A stretch of DNA of 64,000 bases from Planctomycetota bacterium (GTDB taxonomy: Bacteria; Planctomycetota; Planctomycetia; Planctomycetales; Planctomycetaceae): assembly GCA_003388505.1 (NCBI GenBank), contig QQVO01000005.1, forward strand, positions 1 through 64,000. The letters run 5' to 3'. The notes beneath the pieces were generated by a model. The model was given only the letters and a program-made list of their open reading frames with translations. It had not been told where the DNA came from and did not search any database. A program made the position numbers and the translations under genes. Shown here piece after piece: positions 36,197 through 45,277 of this stretch. Within the stretch, counting starts at the first letter, position 1. Every line of letters begins with the position of its first letter.

Positions 36197-36540
36197 TCCG
36201 TTCTCCCTCCTGACGGCATCCCGGAAACTCCTCGATGCTGCTCCGTGCGCCCCCGGTCCCCACACCGACGCCTATCGAGTCCCCGCAGCGCGCACCCGGA
36301 ATGTAACACACGCTGGCTTCGCATTCCCGGCAGAATAGAGATTTGTTATCAGAGTGACACGCCCCAACCCTCCGCACATGCCAACCGATCCGCGAAAACA
36401 AGGCAAACCCGCCCAGGCGCCCCAACTCGATGACGCTCCGCGCTGTGTCAATCTGTTTACAGGCCGCGAGGCATCCAGCCCCAACCGGGGCCGCTCTGCA
36501 GGCCATCCTCCAGTGACTGAAAATCGCGACACAGTTACAT

Positions 36541-36706
36541 TAGCCCGGATTATTCGTAGCGCACGCTGCCAGCGTGCGTCACCGTTGACCTGGCGTCGGC
36601 GTGTAATGCGTTCGAAAAGCGCGGCGCCTTGGGCAACTTCTCGATAACCTGCTGTTTGGCAAACGCTTATAGTGAACCGGGCCCTCGTCATGAATAATCC
36701 GGGTTA
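36541..36706. mobile_element. MITE-like element with terminal inverted repeats
   Basis: A 166-bp unit bounded by inverted repeats TAGCCCGGATTATTC (36541-36555) and GAATAATCCGGGTTA (36692-36706), 14 of 15 positions matching. There is no coding capacity. It contains a fragment of the REP-like repeat (36555-36585, CGCACGCTGCCAGCGTGCG). Target-site duplication is not obvious. The size and ends are those of a miniature inverted-repeat element, but the mobilising enzyme is not in the window. Confidence 0.5.
36555..36585 (+). repeat. Fragment of the REP-like hairpin repeat
   Basis: This short stretch carries the first hairpin of the repeat seen at 25.0 and 50.8 kb: CGTAGCGCACGCTGCCAGCG continuing into TGCGTCA. 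The second hairpin and flanks are missing. It lies inside the MITE-like element, next to its left end. Confidence 0.75.
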
Positions 36707-36860
36707 GGGTCTGCTGCGCGGACCGGCCTCCAGTGACTGCAAAGTCCCACTCGGGTCCGACTTGCTGGCCAACGATCAGTGACCGCGATTTTTCTGACAG
36801 GCCACGAGTCCCCTGCATCGCAATCCGGCCCGCATTTCACCCCACCGACGAATCGAAAAT

Positions 36861-38222
36861 ATGGCCCGTCAGCAGCACAAGTCGACCGGCGAAAAATCCC
36901 AGCCGGACGCTGCTGCGCCTTCAGCAGACACGGCGCCCCTTCTCGGACGCCGCCGTCTCCTGCGACTCGGCGTCCTCCTCCTGCTGCTCGCTGCACTTAT
37001 CTGGAAACGAGACGCCTGGCTCCCCCAACTGGTCCATCCCCGCGTTCGCGCCGCGCTCGCCGACCGACAACCGGACGTCGCCCTGAAGTGGCTCGATCGA
37101 CTCGACACCGTCGTCGACGGCGACCCCGAATCCGCGTTCCTCCGCGCCAGAGCCTACCGTAAACAGGGAGACATGGAACAGGTCCGCGTCTGGTTGCAAA
37201 AGGCGCTCGACCGCGGCCTCGACCCCGAACGCGTCCGGCGTGAAGAGTGGCTTGCGTATGCGCAGTCCGGGCAGATGCGGCAGGCGGAGCGTCACTTCAC
37301 ACAGCTTATGCTCGACCCCCGAGGGGACTCAGCCGAGATCTGCGAAGCCTTCGTCACAGGTTATCTGCGAACCGGACTCGACGCCGCGGCCCTGGGAGTT
37401 CTTGACACGTGGATCGCCGATCATCCGGAAGATCAACGGCCGCTGATATTGAAGGGTCAACTTCTTCTCCGGGACGGCAGCTATGCCCGCGCCGCGCAAC
37501 AGCTTCGAGCCGCTGCGACGCTCGATCCGGACAATCCTGAACTCGCGATCTCTCTTGGAAAGGCGCTGCTTGCGCGGCAGCAGCACGAGGACGCGATGCA
37601 GCAGTTTCAAATGGCGATGCACGATTCGACCACTGCGGTTGACGCCCGACTCGGCGCAGCCGCAGCGCACATCGCCCTCGGACAGAACGAGCAGGCGTCC
37701 CATCTTTATCAGCAGGTACTCGAGGAAATCCCCAACCAATTTGACGCCCTCGCCGGCTTGGGACAGATCAAACTCGATGCCGGCGAGTCTTCCGAAGCCG
37801 TCCCGCTGCTCAACGCTGCCGTTGCGTTAAACCCACGTTCCACTGACGTTCGATACGCGCTCGCCCAGGCGCTCCAGGCGGAAGGAAGAAACGAGGAGGC
37901 CCGCTCGCAACTCGATTGGGTCGAGTCCGCTCGAAAGGCTGTGGAAGAAATCACCAATCTCCGCGACGACCTTCCCTCCAATCCCGACGATCTGGCAGCG
38001 CGTTACCGCATCGCGACTCTGGAATACGAGTTCGTCTCACCGGACGAGGCCGTCCTGATGTTCGCCAGTATTCTGGCCTACGATCCGGACCACGGTCCGA
38101 CGCACGCGGCGCTCGCCCGGCACTACTTCGAAAAGGCCGAATCCGATCCCGAACTCTTGCCAAAGGCAAGAGAACACGCGAAAAAGGCGCAAACTGCCGG
38201 AATTCGCCTCGACACAGAATAG
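36861..38222 (+). CDS. Membrane-anchored TPR protein
   Basis: A 453-residue protein. A short basic, Ala/Gln-rich N-terminus leads to one membrane segment (LLRLGVLLLLLAALIW, ~33-48). Then come about ten helical-pair repeats of TPR type, e.g. AFLRARAYRKQGDMEQVRVW, LILKGQLLLRDGSYARAAQQ and ALAGLGQIKLDAGESSEAVP. TPR arrays act as protein-binding scaffolds. It is convergent, 24 bp apart, with a second membrane-anchored TPR gene (38247-39461) with a similar plan, suggesting related functions. The ATG at 36861 is the only sensible start. Confidence 0.87.
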   Translation: MARQQHKSTGEKSQPDAAAPSADTAPLLGRRRLLRLGVLLLLLAALIWKRDAWLPQLVHPRVRAALADRQPDVALKWLDRLDTVVDGDPESAFLRARAYRKQGDMEQVRVWLQKALDRGLDPERVRREEWLAYAQSGQMRQAERHFTQLMLDPRGDSAEICEAFVTGYLRTGLDAAALGVLDTWIADHPEDQRPLILKGQLLLRDGSYARAAQQLRAAATLDPDNPELAISLGKALLARQQHEDAMQQFQMAMHDSTTAVDARLGAAAAHIALGQNEQASHLYQQVLEEIPNQFDALAGLGQIKLDAGESSEAVPLLNAAVALNPRSTDVRYALAQALQAEGRNEEARSQLDWVESARKAVEEITNLRDDLPSNPDDLAARYRIATLEYEFVSPDEAVLMFASILAYDPDHGPTHAALARHYFEKAESDPELLPKAREHAKKAQTAGIRLDTE

Positions 38223-38246
38223 CGGCGCCTCGGCCCTCGGCCGGCC

Positions 38247-39461
38247 TTACTCACTCAAAGAGCCCTCCCGATCCGCCCCCATCGCCTGCAATTCCGCCGC
38301 GGCTCGGGCCCACATCTCCGCAAGCTCCGTTTTGCCCAGTTCGCGGCAGACGTTTGCAAGCTCGGTCCGTAGGCCGGCGTTGTACGGCTCCTCGATCGCC
38401 TGGCTGCTCAACCGGGCCAGTCGTAAGACAAGGCCCCGAGACTCCTCCATTCTCTTCAACTCCGATTTCTGTCGCTCCACGTCCCCCAGTGCGGCAAACG
38501 CCTGTGCAAGTTCGTATCGGGCCTCGAAATCGTGTGCATCACTGTCCAAAATTCTTTGAAAGTCATCGATCGCGCCCTCCTCACGACCATCTGCCACAGC
38601 CAGTTCGCCGCGCAGCAGCAACGCATCCCGATGATCAGGCCTCCGCTCAAGAATGTCCCTTAACAGTGCCCGCGCCTCCCGAACCTGTCCCAACGCAACA
38701 AGACAGTTGGCCCGCAGGGCGTCTGCATCCGCCGAGAAAGAAACCGATTCAAGCTGCGACAACGCCTCTTCGTATCGATGGTCTTTCACCAGAGCGCGGG
38801 CGGCCCCAACGGCGATTTCGTCTTCCATTTGCGAAGGAGGATTCAGGTCCAGCGCAGTCGCCAGATGATCGGCAGCGAGTCCATAACGCTCGAAGTCCAG
38901 GTAGATCACCCCCAGCGCGTAGTGTGGGCGATAGTCCTCGGGAGTCTCGCGGACAATGGACTGCATCTCCAGGATTGCCGAGTCCATCGCGCCGATGTCG
39001 TAGTAGATCGCGCCCAACCACCGCCGGGCCTCGAGATTCCCGCCATCGGCCGCAACAATCCGCTGGAACAGTGGTAGTGCTTCCGAAAGCCGGCCGAGGC
39101 GGTACAACGCTTCACCCTGCGCCATCCATGTCGCCGTTCCGCTGGTTCCGTCGATCTGCGCCTGTTCCAGTTCGCGGAGTGCCTCACGCGGTCGATCCTG
39201 CTTCAGAAGCAACAACCCCCGCAACAGAGGAACAGCGCCTGCGGTCTCCGCACTCTCGTCGAGACGGTCGATCAACTCGGCAGCCTCATCGAGGCGTCCG
39301 GCATCAATCGCGGCCGTCGCCTCGGAGATCAGTCCCTCAGGTGCGTCTCGCCGCCAAGGCTGCCACAGCAGTAGCGCGACCCCGCAGGTGGTGAGCAGCA
39401 GAGCGGGGAGCGGCGTAATCCGCACCTGCCGTCCGCGCTCTTCGGAAGGCTGGGCAGTCAT
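38247..39461 (-). CDS. Membrane-anchored TPR protein (second)
   Basis: A 404-residue protein with one N-terminal membrane segment (TPLPALLLTTCGVALLLW) and ~9 TPR-like pairs (AAELIDRLDESAETAGAVPL, LLLLKQDRPREALRELEQAQ, WLGAIYYDIGAMDSAILEMQ). Region ~150-250 most resembles canonical TPRs. The plan matches the convergent neighbour. The next genes on the same strand upstream are the DUF1559 pair; the gap is 50 bp, so transcription could run through all three. Confidence 0.87.
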   Translation of the reverse strand: MTAQPSEERGRQVRITPLPALLLTTCGVALLLWQPWRRDAPEGLISEATAAIDAGRLDEAAELIDRLDESAETAGAVPLLRGLLLLKQDRPREALRELEQAQIDGTSGTATWMAQGEALYRLGRLSEALPLFQRIVAADGGNLEARRWLGAIYYDIGAMDSAILEMQSIVRETPEDYRPHYALGVIYLDFERYGLAADHLATALDLNPPSQMEDEIAVGAARALVKDHRYEEALSQLESVSFSADADALRANCLVALGQVREARALLRDILERRPDHRDALLLRGELAVADGREEGAIDDFQRILDSDAHDFEARYELAQAFAALGDVERQKSELKRMEESRGLVLRLARLSSQAIEEPYNAGLRTELANVCRELGKTELAEMWARAAAELQAMGADREGSLSE

Positions 39462-39511
39462 TGATCATCCCGGAAGCCAATGCCGCCCGCTTCCTGTTCT
39501 GCGGGGCGACG

Positions 39512-40000
39512 TCAGTCGGTAAGTTCGAACTTCAGGTTCTTTGCACCGTCGGCACCGACCGACGCCGTCAATCCGGACGTGGCGGCGTCGGCATATTTCT
39601 CGGGAAGCTCGCTCTTGCCCGCTTCCATCGCATCGTCCGGCTTCGTCGCCCCGGTCAGGTCTTCTGCACTCATTTCGCCACCCGCACCTGCAGTCTTCGT
39701 CACGGTCACCGCGTAATCACCGGGCATCGCCCCCTCGGCGTAGTCGGAGCCGCTGACAAACGTCGAAACCGTAAACTGCCCTTGGCCGTCGGTCGTCCCG
39801 GAGGCCGGCTTTAAGTCCTGAGATCCGGCCGCGGGCTGCAGAGTCACTGTGGCCCCTTCCACCGGGCTCCCGTTGTACATCACCGTCCCGGACACGGGAG
39901 CAGTCTCGGGCATCTCTTTCTCAGTCGGGCCTCCACAACCGACAAGCAGGACGACGCACAGTCCGAGGGCAACACCGCAAAGAGAGGATCCAATCTGCAT
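39512..40000 (-). CDS. Planctomycete lipoprotein with carboxypeptidase-regulatory-like domain
   Basis: A 162-residue lipoprotein. The start is set at ATG 40000, which begins the signal peptide (QIGSSLCGVALGLCVVLLVGC, lipobox LLVGC); the upstream frame would add 52 unlikely residues. The mature part opens with VSGTVMYNGSPVEGATVTLQ and TTDGQGQFTVSTFVSGSDYA, the pattern of a carboxypeptidase-regulatory-like beta-sandwich, as in lipoproteins found next to DUF1559 genes in this phylum. It follows the DUF1559 gene by 170 bp. Likely outer-membrane or inner-membrane attached. Confidence 0.85.
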   Translation of the reverse strand: MQIGSSLCGVALGLCVVLLVGCGGPTEKEMPETAPVSGTVMYNGSPVEGATVTLQPAAGSQDLKPASGTTDGQGQFTVSTFVSGSDYAEGAMPGDYAVTVTKTAGAGGEMSAEDLTGATKPDDAMEAGKSELPEKYADAATSGLTASVGADGAKNLKFELTD

Positions 40001-40170
40001 GATGCGTTTCCACAAAATTGTACTTATTCGTTGCATAGGCCGGCAGGATCGGCTGCCGAGCATCCGAGAAAGGCGATCAGCCCGACCGTTCAGAAGAAAC
40101 GGACCGGGCTGACGCTTGTGCCAAAACGGTAGGTGCAGGGGCAGAAACAAAGACATTCAATCACAACCGC

Positions 40171-41172
40171 TCAGAACTCGCCGACATTCAGGTTGTCGTG
40201 ACGGTCACCCAGCTTCTGATAGGTGATATAGTCGATATTTTCACTCAAGAATCTCACCGATCCGTCGCAAAGCGTCACGTGGCACCCACCCTCATGCTTT
40301 GATTTGAAGCCCTTGGAGGTATTCCATGAGGCCCTGTCATGACAGATCGTCGCCCCGTATCCAGGGTCCACGGGGCACGTGTTGAAATTGATCGGCGGGA
40401 CCGTTCCAAAGAAATGGTTGGCATGACACCAACTGCTGTCAAACAGGTGATCGGAGCAAACGGGACGCACCTCTCCCGCCATGATTGTGTTCGTCGTACC
40501 GTCTGTCACCTCGGAAATCCTGACTGAGTCATTCCGCCCACCGGAAACGCCAGAGACGCAGTTCGTCACGTCAGGACCGAAGTCGTGCCGGGCGACGCCG
40601 CAATTCGTGCCGCCGTTGCCCCACCAGTCTTCGCCGTCGCCGTTGGTGTCTCCGGCACCGACAATCGTCGACAGATTACAAGCCGTGCCCGACTGCATCC
40701 ACAGCGTCCCGGCGCTGGCCTTGTAGTTCGTCATCTGACTGACGCCATTTTTCGTCCGGTCGTCCGATGGACAAATATACGCTTCAATCCTGTGCTGCCG
40801 GAGCGGCTTGCCCTGCACCACAAAATCCTGGAGATGCACAGCGGTCTGCTGAAAATTCAGCCCGTTGTACAAAGCTGCCTGATCAACATAAGGAAGAATC
40901 TGCACGAGTTCGTTTCCGCGGTCCCGCCAATCGCCCGGGACGGGTGTATTCCAGTGGAACTGGCTGCTCGGAAAAATCAGGTGCACGTCGTGGTAATTGT
41001 GGAACGCCAGCCCGATCTGCTTCATGTTGTTTTTGCAGGATGTGCGGCGGGCCGCTTCCCGCGCCTGCTGCACCGCCGGGAGCAGCAGGGCAATCAGAAT
41101 CGCGATGATCGCGATCACCACCAACAGTTCAATCAGCGTAAACGCACGCCGGGCGAGTCGGCGAGATGACAT
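40171..41172 (-). CDS. DUF1559 protein with type IV pilin-like N-terminus
   Basis: A 333-residue protein. The N-terminus [20 protein letters not shown] is a class III pilin-type leader and helix, followed by [20 protein letters not shown], the hallmark of DUF1559. The C-terminal H-X9-DG motif is visible as [20 protein letters not shown]. Planctomycetes carry many such genes, thought to make pseudopilus-like surface structures. The partner lipoprotein follows on the same strand. I see no pilus-assembly genes in the window. Confidence 0.96.
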   Translation of the reverse strand: MSSRRLARRAFTLIELLVVIAIIAILIALLLPAVQQAREAARRTSCKNNMKQIGLAFHNYHDVHLIFPSSQFHWNTPVPGDWRDRGNELVQILPYVDQAALYNGLNFQQTAVHLQDFVVQGKPLRQHRIEAYICPSDDRTKNGVSQMTNYKASAGTLWMQSGTACNLSTIVGAGDTNGDGEDWWGNGGTNCGVARHDFGPDVTNCVSGVSGGRNDSVRISEVTDGTTNTIMAGEVRPVCSDHLFDSSWCHANHFFGTVPPINFNTCPVDPGYGATICHDRASWNTSKGFKSKHEGGCHVTLCDGSVRFLSENIDYITYQKLGDRHDNLNVGEF

Positions 41173-41590
41173 GGCTTTGCTCCATTAAGAGAAAGAAACG
41201 GGCAGACAGACGCGGTCAACAGAAAAATCCACTTTGCCCCACCCTTTGAAGGGATATGAGTTCTACCAAGATTTTCCGAAATTGTCCAGAAAAACGCCCT
41301 CCCGCCTTAACAATTGCCACAACTTGACATCCCGTCCGGGTGGTCGCGGCAGGGTCCGCTCTGCGGACCGGTCACATCGGCACATTCGTGGTTCGCACGG
41401 CGGATCCCGCTGCTTTGGACAAGAACGAGGACGACACGCGTCCACACGCGAGTTGCCCACCAGAGCCAGCCGATCGATGAAGCCGGCCGCCAGTTTCTCT
41501 ATCATCACAGGAGCGGCGTCCGAGAATTTTTCCGCATTCTCGGGCAATCGTTCGCACTTTTTCCCATCCGCGGCACGTAAATCCCTGAAG
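41173..41590. other. 418-bp intergenic region between divergent genes
   Basis: It separates the DUF1559 gene from the CRTAC1 lipoprotein gene. The first ~110 bp are A/T-rich and probably hold the DUF1559 promoter and ribosome binding site, but no -35/-10 pair is convincing. The plus-strand frame upstream of 41591 shows no protein-like sequence. I see nothing else. Confidence 0.45.
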
Positions 41591-43408
41591 ATGGTCCGTC
41601 ACAATCGTCCCAGCCCTCTGCACGGGCGTCTGCTCACCGCCGCGGCCCTCGCGGGCGTCCTCTTGTCGGTTATCGGCTGCCGCGGTTCGAAGCCTCCAGA
41701 CTCCGACGCCGCAAATCCCCCGGCAGGCGAATCGGATTCCGCCGAGCCCTCTTCATCGTTCGACCCGGGTGGCGACGCTGCCGATTCTGTGGAGGGCATC
41801 GCCTTCCACAACGTGACGCGAACCACGGGCGTCGACTTCACCTACCGGAATGACGAGGAGGCGGACTATTTCTCCATCCTGGAGTCGATGGGGGGGGGCG
41901 TCGCGCTCTGGGACTTTGACCGAGACGGGCGCGGCGACCTGTTTTTTCCGGGCGGGGGAGAATTCGCCAAGCCGGACGTCATCGGCCGGACGTCTGCACT
42001 CTATCGCCAGGCGTCGTCGTGGCAATTCGACGACGTGACCACCGCCGGCCGAACCGGCCGCAGCCCCCATTACAGCCACGGAACGGCCGTGGGAGACTAC
42101 GACAACGACGGTTTCCCCGACTTGCTCGTCACCGGTTACGGCGGACTTCTGCTGTTTCGCAACCAGGGGGACGGAACCTTCATCGAAGTCGCAACGGAGT
42201 CGGGACTGACCGACGAGCTGTGGAGCACCAGCGCCGCCTGGGGCGATCTGAACAACGACGGCATCGACGACCTTTACGTCGCGCATTACGTCGACTGGTC
42301 CTGGGACAACAATCCGGTCTGCCCCGGTTCGGGACCGCAGGACCGGGACGTCTGCCCGCCAAGAAAGTTCGACGGACTTCCGGACGCCGTGTACTTCGGC
42401 GACGGCGCCGGTTCATTTACAGAAGAGTCCGAAAGAGCGGAACTCGGCGACGCCGGCAAGGGCATTGGCGTCATCCTCGGAGACATCGAACTCGACGGCG
42501 ACCTGGACATCTACGTCTCCAACGACACCGTACCGAATTTTCTGTACCGCAACTTTGGAGACGGGTCGTTCGAGGAAATCGGTCTCACGTCGGCGACAGC
42601 ACTTGGCGACAGAGGCACGGCCGATGGCAGCATGGGGACCGATCTCGGAGACTTTGATCTCGACGGACTCCCCGATCTGTGGGTGGCCAACTACCAGCAC
42701 GAAACCTTCGCCCTCTATCGCAACCTGGGCGACAACATGTTCCGTCATGTCAGCCGGCTGCGAGGAGTGGCGGCTGTCGGCGGGCAATACGTCGGATGGG
42801 GCACCTTCTTTTTCGACGCCGACCTCGACGGCGACGAAGACCTCTTCGCGGCCAACGGGCATGTCGTCCGATTTCCCGTCGAGTCGACGCTCGCTCAACA
42901 ACCGCTGCTGCTGGAGAATCGCGGCGGAGAACGCCTCGTGAATGTCGCCTCGTCGGCCGGCGAGTACATGGCGAGTCCGCATCGCGGGCGGGGCGCTGCA
43001 ATGGGGGACGTCGACCGGGACGGAGACATCGATCTGGTCGTCTCACATCTCAACGAGCCGGTCGCCCTGCTCCGGAACGAAACCGACGTCGACCACGATT
43101 GGATTGCCGTGCGGCTGATCGGCGCTCATTCCCCCCGCACGGCGGTCGGGGCGGTCGTCACGGTGGAACTGGCCGACGGTCGCCGATTGGTCAAGCAGCG
43201 GACCGGGGGCGGCAGCTATGCCTCCGCCTCCGCGCCCGAGATTCATCTGGGACTGGGCCCGGCCGCGACGATTCAGCGGATCACCGTCGACTGGCCCTCC
43301 GGCCGCCGCGACGAGTTTGACGAGATTTCCGTCCGCCAACGACTCGCCCTCATCGAGGCCGGCCGTGCCGTGAGCCTCTTGCCGAACACCACACCCCCAG
43401 TCCGCTGA
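41591..43408 (+). CDS. CRTAC1-family lipoprotein (FG-GAP/VCBS repeats and ASPIC/UnbV domain)
   Basis: A 605-residue lipoprotein. The ATG at 41591 starts a signal peptide with lipobox VIGC (Cys ~30); the frame is open further upstream but has no sensible N-terminus. The body has FG-GAP/VCBS repeats with calcium-type loops (DFDRDGRGDLFF, DYDNDGFPDLLV, DLNNDGIDDLYV, DIELDGDLDIYV, DFDLDGLPDLWV), forming a seven-bladed propeller. The C-terminal ~110 residues form the ASPIC/UnbV domain (GGSYASASAPEIHLGLGPAA). Such proteins sit on the surface of planctomycetes; binding partners are unknown. Confidence 0.93.
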   Translation: MVRHNRPSPLHGRLLTAAALAGVLLSVIGCRGSKPPDSDAANPPAGESDSAEPSSSFDPGGDAADSVEGIAFHNVTRTTGVDFTYRNDEEADYFSILESMGGGVALWDFDRDGRGDLFFPGGGEFAKPDVIGRTSALYRQASSWQFDDVTTAGRTGRSPHYSHGTAVGDYDNDGFPDLLVTGYGGLLLFRNQGDGTFIEVATESGLTDELWSTSAAWGDLNNDGIDDLYVAHYVDWSWDNNPVCPGSGPQDRDVCPPRKFDGLPDAVYFGDGAGSFTEESERAELGDAGKGIGVILGDIELDGDLDIYVSNDTVPNFLYRNFGDGSFEEIGLTSATALGDRGTADGSMGTDLGDFDLDGLPDLWVANYQHETFALYRNLGDNMFRHVSRLRGVAAVGGQYVGWGTFFFDADLDGDEDLFAANGHVVRFPVESTLAQQPLLLENRGGERLVNVASSAGEYMASPHRGRGAAMGDVDRDGDIDLVVSHLNEPVALLRNETDVDHDWIAVRLIGAHSPRTAVGAVVTVELADGRRLVKQRTGGGSYASASAPEIHLGLGPAATIQRITVDWPSGRRDEFDEISVRQRLALIEAGRAVSLLPNTTPPVR

Positions 43409-43604
43409 CCCCCGCACCGCTCCCTCGTCCCTCAACGCAAACACACTACTGCAGAGCGCTCCGCCCCGCCGGCGTCCTGCTGTACCGGCGCAGGCCGAAG
43501 TTCGGAGCACGTTTCTCTTCACCATAGCCGTTCTGGCGGCGTAAGCACCCGCGCATAAGGGCAGCAACGCAACCAGACGCCGCCACGAGGATGGGCCACT
43601 GGCA

Positions 43605-43985
43605 CTAACTCACCAGACCGCGCGTGATTCGCAATCCGAGCCAGACGGCCGCCAGGCCCACCAGCAGGTTGACCGCGACGTTCAGAAACGCCGTCCGCAC
43701 CTGCTGCCCCTCCAGCAACTCAACCGTCTGATAGCCGAACGTCGAAAACGTCGTCAGCGAGCCGAGGAAACCGGTCACCATCAGCGACTGGGCGCTCCGC
43801 GACAACCAGTCCCGGTCATGCACGATCGCCATGACCGCGCCGATCAGCAGGCAGCCCAGCAGATTGGCGATCAGCGTACCGGCCGGCGCGAAGCCGGGAA
43901 ACACGCGCAACGCCCAGCCGTTCAGGGCGAATCTCGAAAGGGCGCCGAGGGCGCCGCCCAGTGCGATCGCGGCCGCTTGCCACAT
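43605..43985 (-). CDS. crcB: Fluoride-specific ion channel
   Basis: A 126-residue membrane protein of the CrcB/Fluc family, which exports fluoride. Four hydrophobic segments are clear. The family signatures GGALGALSRFALNGWA (Arg and Asn in segment 1), GTLIANLLGCLLIGAV (segment 2) and GFLGSLTTFSTFGYQTVELL (TFST in segment 3, which lines the pore) are all present. The start is ATG 43985, 33 bp after the PQQ-propeller gene, so it may be cotranscribed. Only one gene is present, so the channel should be a homodimer. No fluoride riboswitch was recognised upstream. Confidence 0.95.
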   Translation of the reverse strand: MWQAAAIALGGALGALSRFALNGWALRVFPGFAPAGTLIANLLGCLLIGAVMAIVHDRDWLSRSAQSLMVTGFLGSLTTFSTFGYQTVELLEGQQVRTAFLNVAVNLLVGLAAVWLGLRITRGLVS

Positions 43986-44018
43986 CGATTCAGAATCCCG
44001 CGCTCGTGAGGGATGTCG

Positions 44019-45221
44019 TCAGGGAGCAGCGATCTTCCAGAGGTGGGCGTCGCTGCGGATATACAGGGCGTCGTCAGCCACAGCCGGAGTGGCCAGAATC
44101 GTTTCGCCGAATTCCCGTGTCGAGACGATGCGGCCTGACTCGGCCGGGTCCACGACAAAGGCCGTCCCCTCCTCGTTGAAACAGATCAGGTGCCCGGTGG
44201 CGACAACCGGCGTCGAACTGAAGTTCCCGCTCAGCCGGAGCTTCCACTGCTCCTCTCCCGTCCCGGCCTCCGCGCGAATGAGCACGTTCGGCCGCGAGAG
44301 GACGAACACCGAATCGTCGAATACCAGCGGGCTCGATGTTCCCGGCGAAAGTCCTCCTTCCTGCCAGACGATCTCGGCGACCTCCGGCGTGTTCTGACCC
44401 GGCCGGATCGCCGTCAGGCCGTTCGACGGGACATAGGCGACGCCGTCGCTCGCAACGAGAGAGGGCACGGTCGACGCCCCGTCTCCGTAGCTCCAGCGCG
44501 TCTCTCCCGTCACCGGATCAACGGCCGTCACTCCGGCCGACGATTGCAGCAGAACCAGGTCTTCCCCATCGTGGCTCCAGAGTGCGGGCGACGTCCAGTT
44601 CGCGGCCTGGGGCCGGTCGATTCGCCACAGCTCCTCGCCCGTCCGCGTATCGAGACCGGTCGTGAACGAATCGATGTCGTTTTCGACCATCACCACCAGC
44701 GATCCTCCCACCACCACGGAGGAGGACGACATCCCGAGGCTGTTGCTGGCGTTCGGGTAGTCGTAGGTCAAACCCCGATACCAGAGCAGGTTCCCCTCCA
44801 GGTCGAGGCAGGCGACGTCGTTGCTCGAATACGTCGCGAAAATCCGCTCGCCGTCGCTGGAAGGGGTCGGCGCGGCGACGCATGTTTTCGGATGAGACGA
44901 CGTCCGCCCGGTCGCCCAGAAGGTGCGTTCCCACAGCAACTCTCCCCCCACCGCGGCGAAACACAGCACATGCAACTGACCCTGCCGGTAGCCGCTGCTG
45001 GCCGTGACGACCACCTTGTCCCCCACCACGATCGGACAGGAAAGTCCTCGCCCGGGAAGTTCCGCCGACCAGGCGACGACGTCGTCGGATTCCCAGTCGA
45101 GCGGAATCTGCTCCTCCGGCGCAAGTGAATTCGTCGCGCTGCCGCGAAAACTCCGCCAGTCGGCGTCCGCAGTCAGTGAAACAACCAGTAATGCCGTCAG
45201 GCAAAACGCGACAAGTCGCAT
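44019..45221 (-). CDS. Secreted PQQ-binding-like beta-propeller protein
   Basis: A 400-residue exported protein. The signal peptide (LVAFCLTALLVVSLTADA) precedes an N-terminal DWRSFRGS motif and about seven propeller blades of PQQ type (GELLWERTFWATGRTSSHP, LDLEGNLLWYRGLTYDY, RTGEELWRIDRPQAANWTSP, VTGETRWSYGDGASTVPSLV). The blade Trp motifs are complete. No PQQ-linked catalytic residues or haem motif could be identified, so it is probably not a dehydrogenase. It is one of three genes transcribed together (45278-46450, this gene, crcB). Confidence 0.9.
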   Translation of the reverse strand: MRLVAFCLTALLVVSLTADADWRSFRGSATNSLAPEEQIPLDWESDDVVAWSAELPGRGLSCPIVVGDKVVVTASSGYRQGQLHVLCFAAVGGELLWERTFWATGRTSSHPKTCVAAPTPSSDGERIFATYSSNDVACLDLEGNLLWYRGLTYDYPNASNSLGMSSSSVVVGGSLVVMVENDIDSFTTGLDTRTGEELWRIDRPQAANWTSPALWSHDGEDLVLLQSSAGVTAVDPVTGETRWSYGDGASTVPSLVASDGVAYVPSNGLTAIRPGQNTPEVAEIVWQEGGLSPGTSSPLVFDDSVFVLSRPNVLIRAEAGTGEEQWKLRLSGNFSSTPVVATGHLICFNEEGTAFVVDPAESGRIVSTREFGETILATPAVADDALYIRSDAHLWKIAAP

Positions 45222-45277
45222 GGGAAGACTCTTGGTTAGTCCGTTCTGGAATTGTGACGCCGATCGTGCTTTGCGAA

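Larger units (their letters stand above)
36197..36860. other. 664-bp intergenic region rich in repeats
   Basis: It lies between the divergent activator and TPR genes. It holds the 166-bp MITE-like element (36541-36706). This is flanked on both sides by degenerate copies of a CTCCAGTGACTG-type motif (about 36510-36530, 36727-36742 and, more distantly, 36770-36785). Short frames are not credible genes. Confidence 0.55.

Noticed and set aside
35045-36433. 462-residue plus-strand open frame
   Set aside because: It is antisense to the sigma54 activator, whose AAA+ and HTH motifs are unmistakable.
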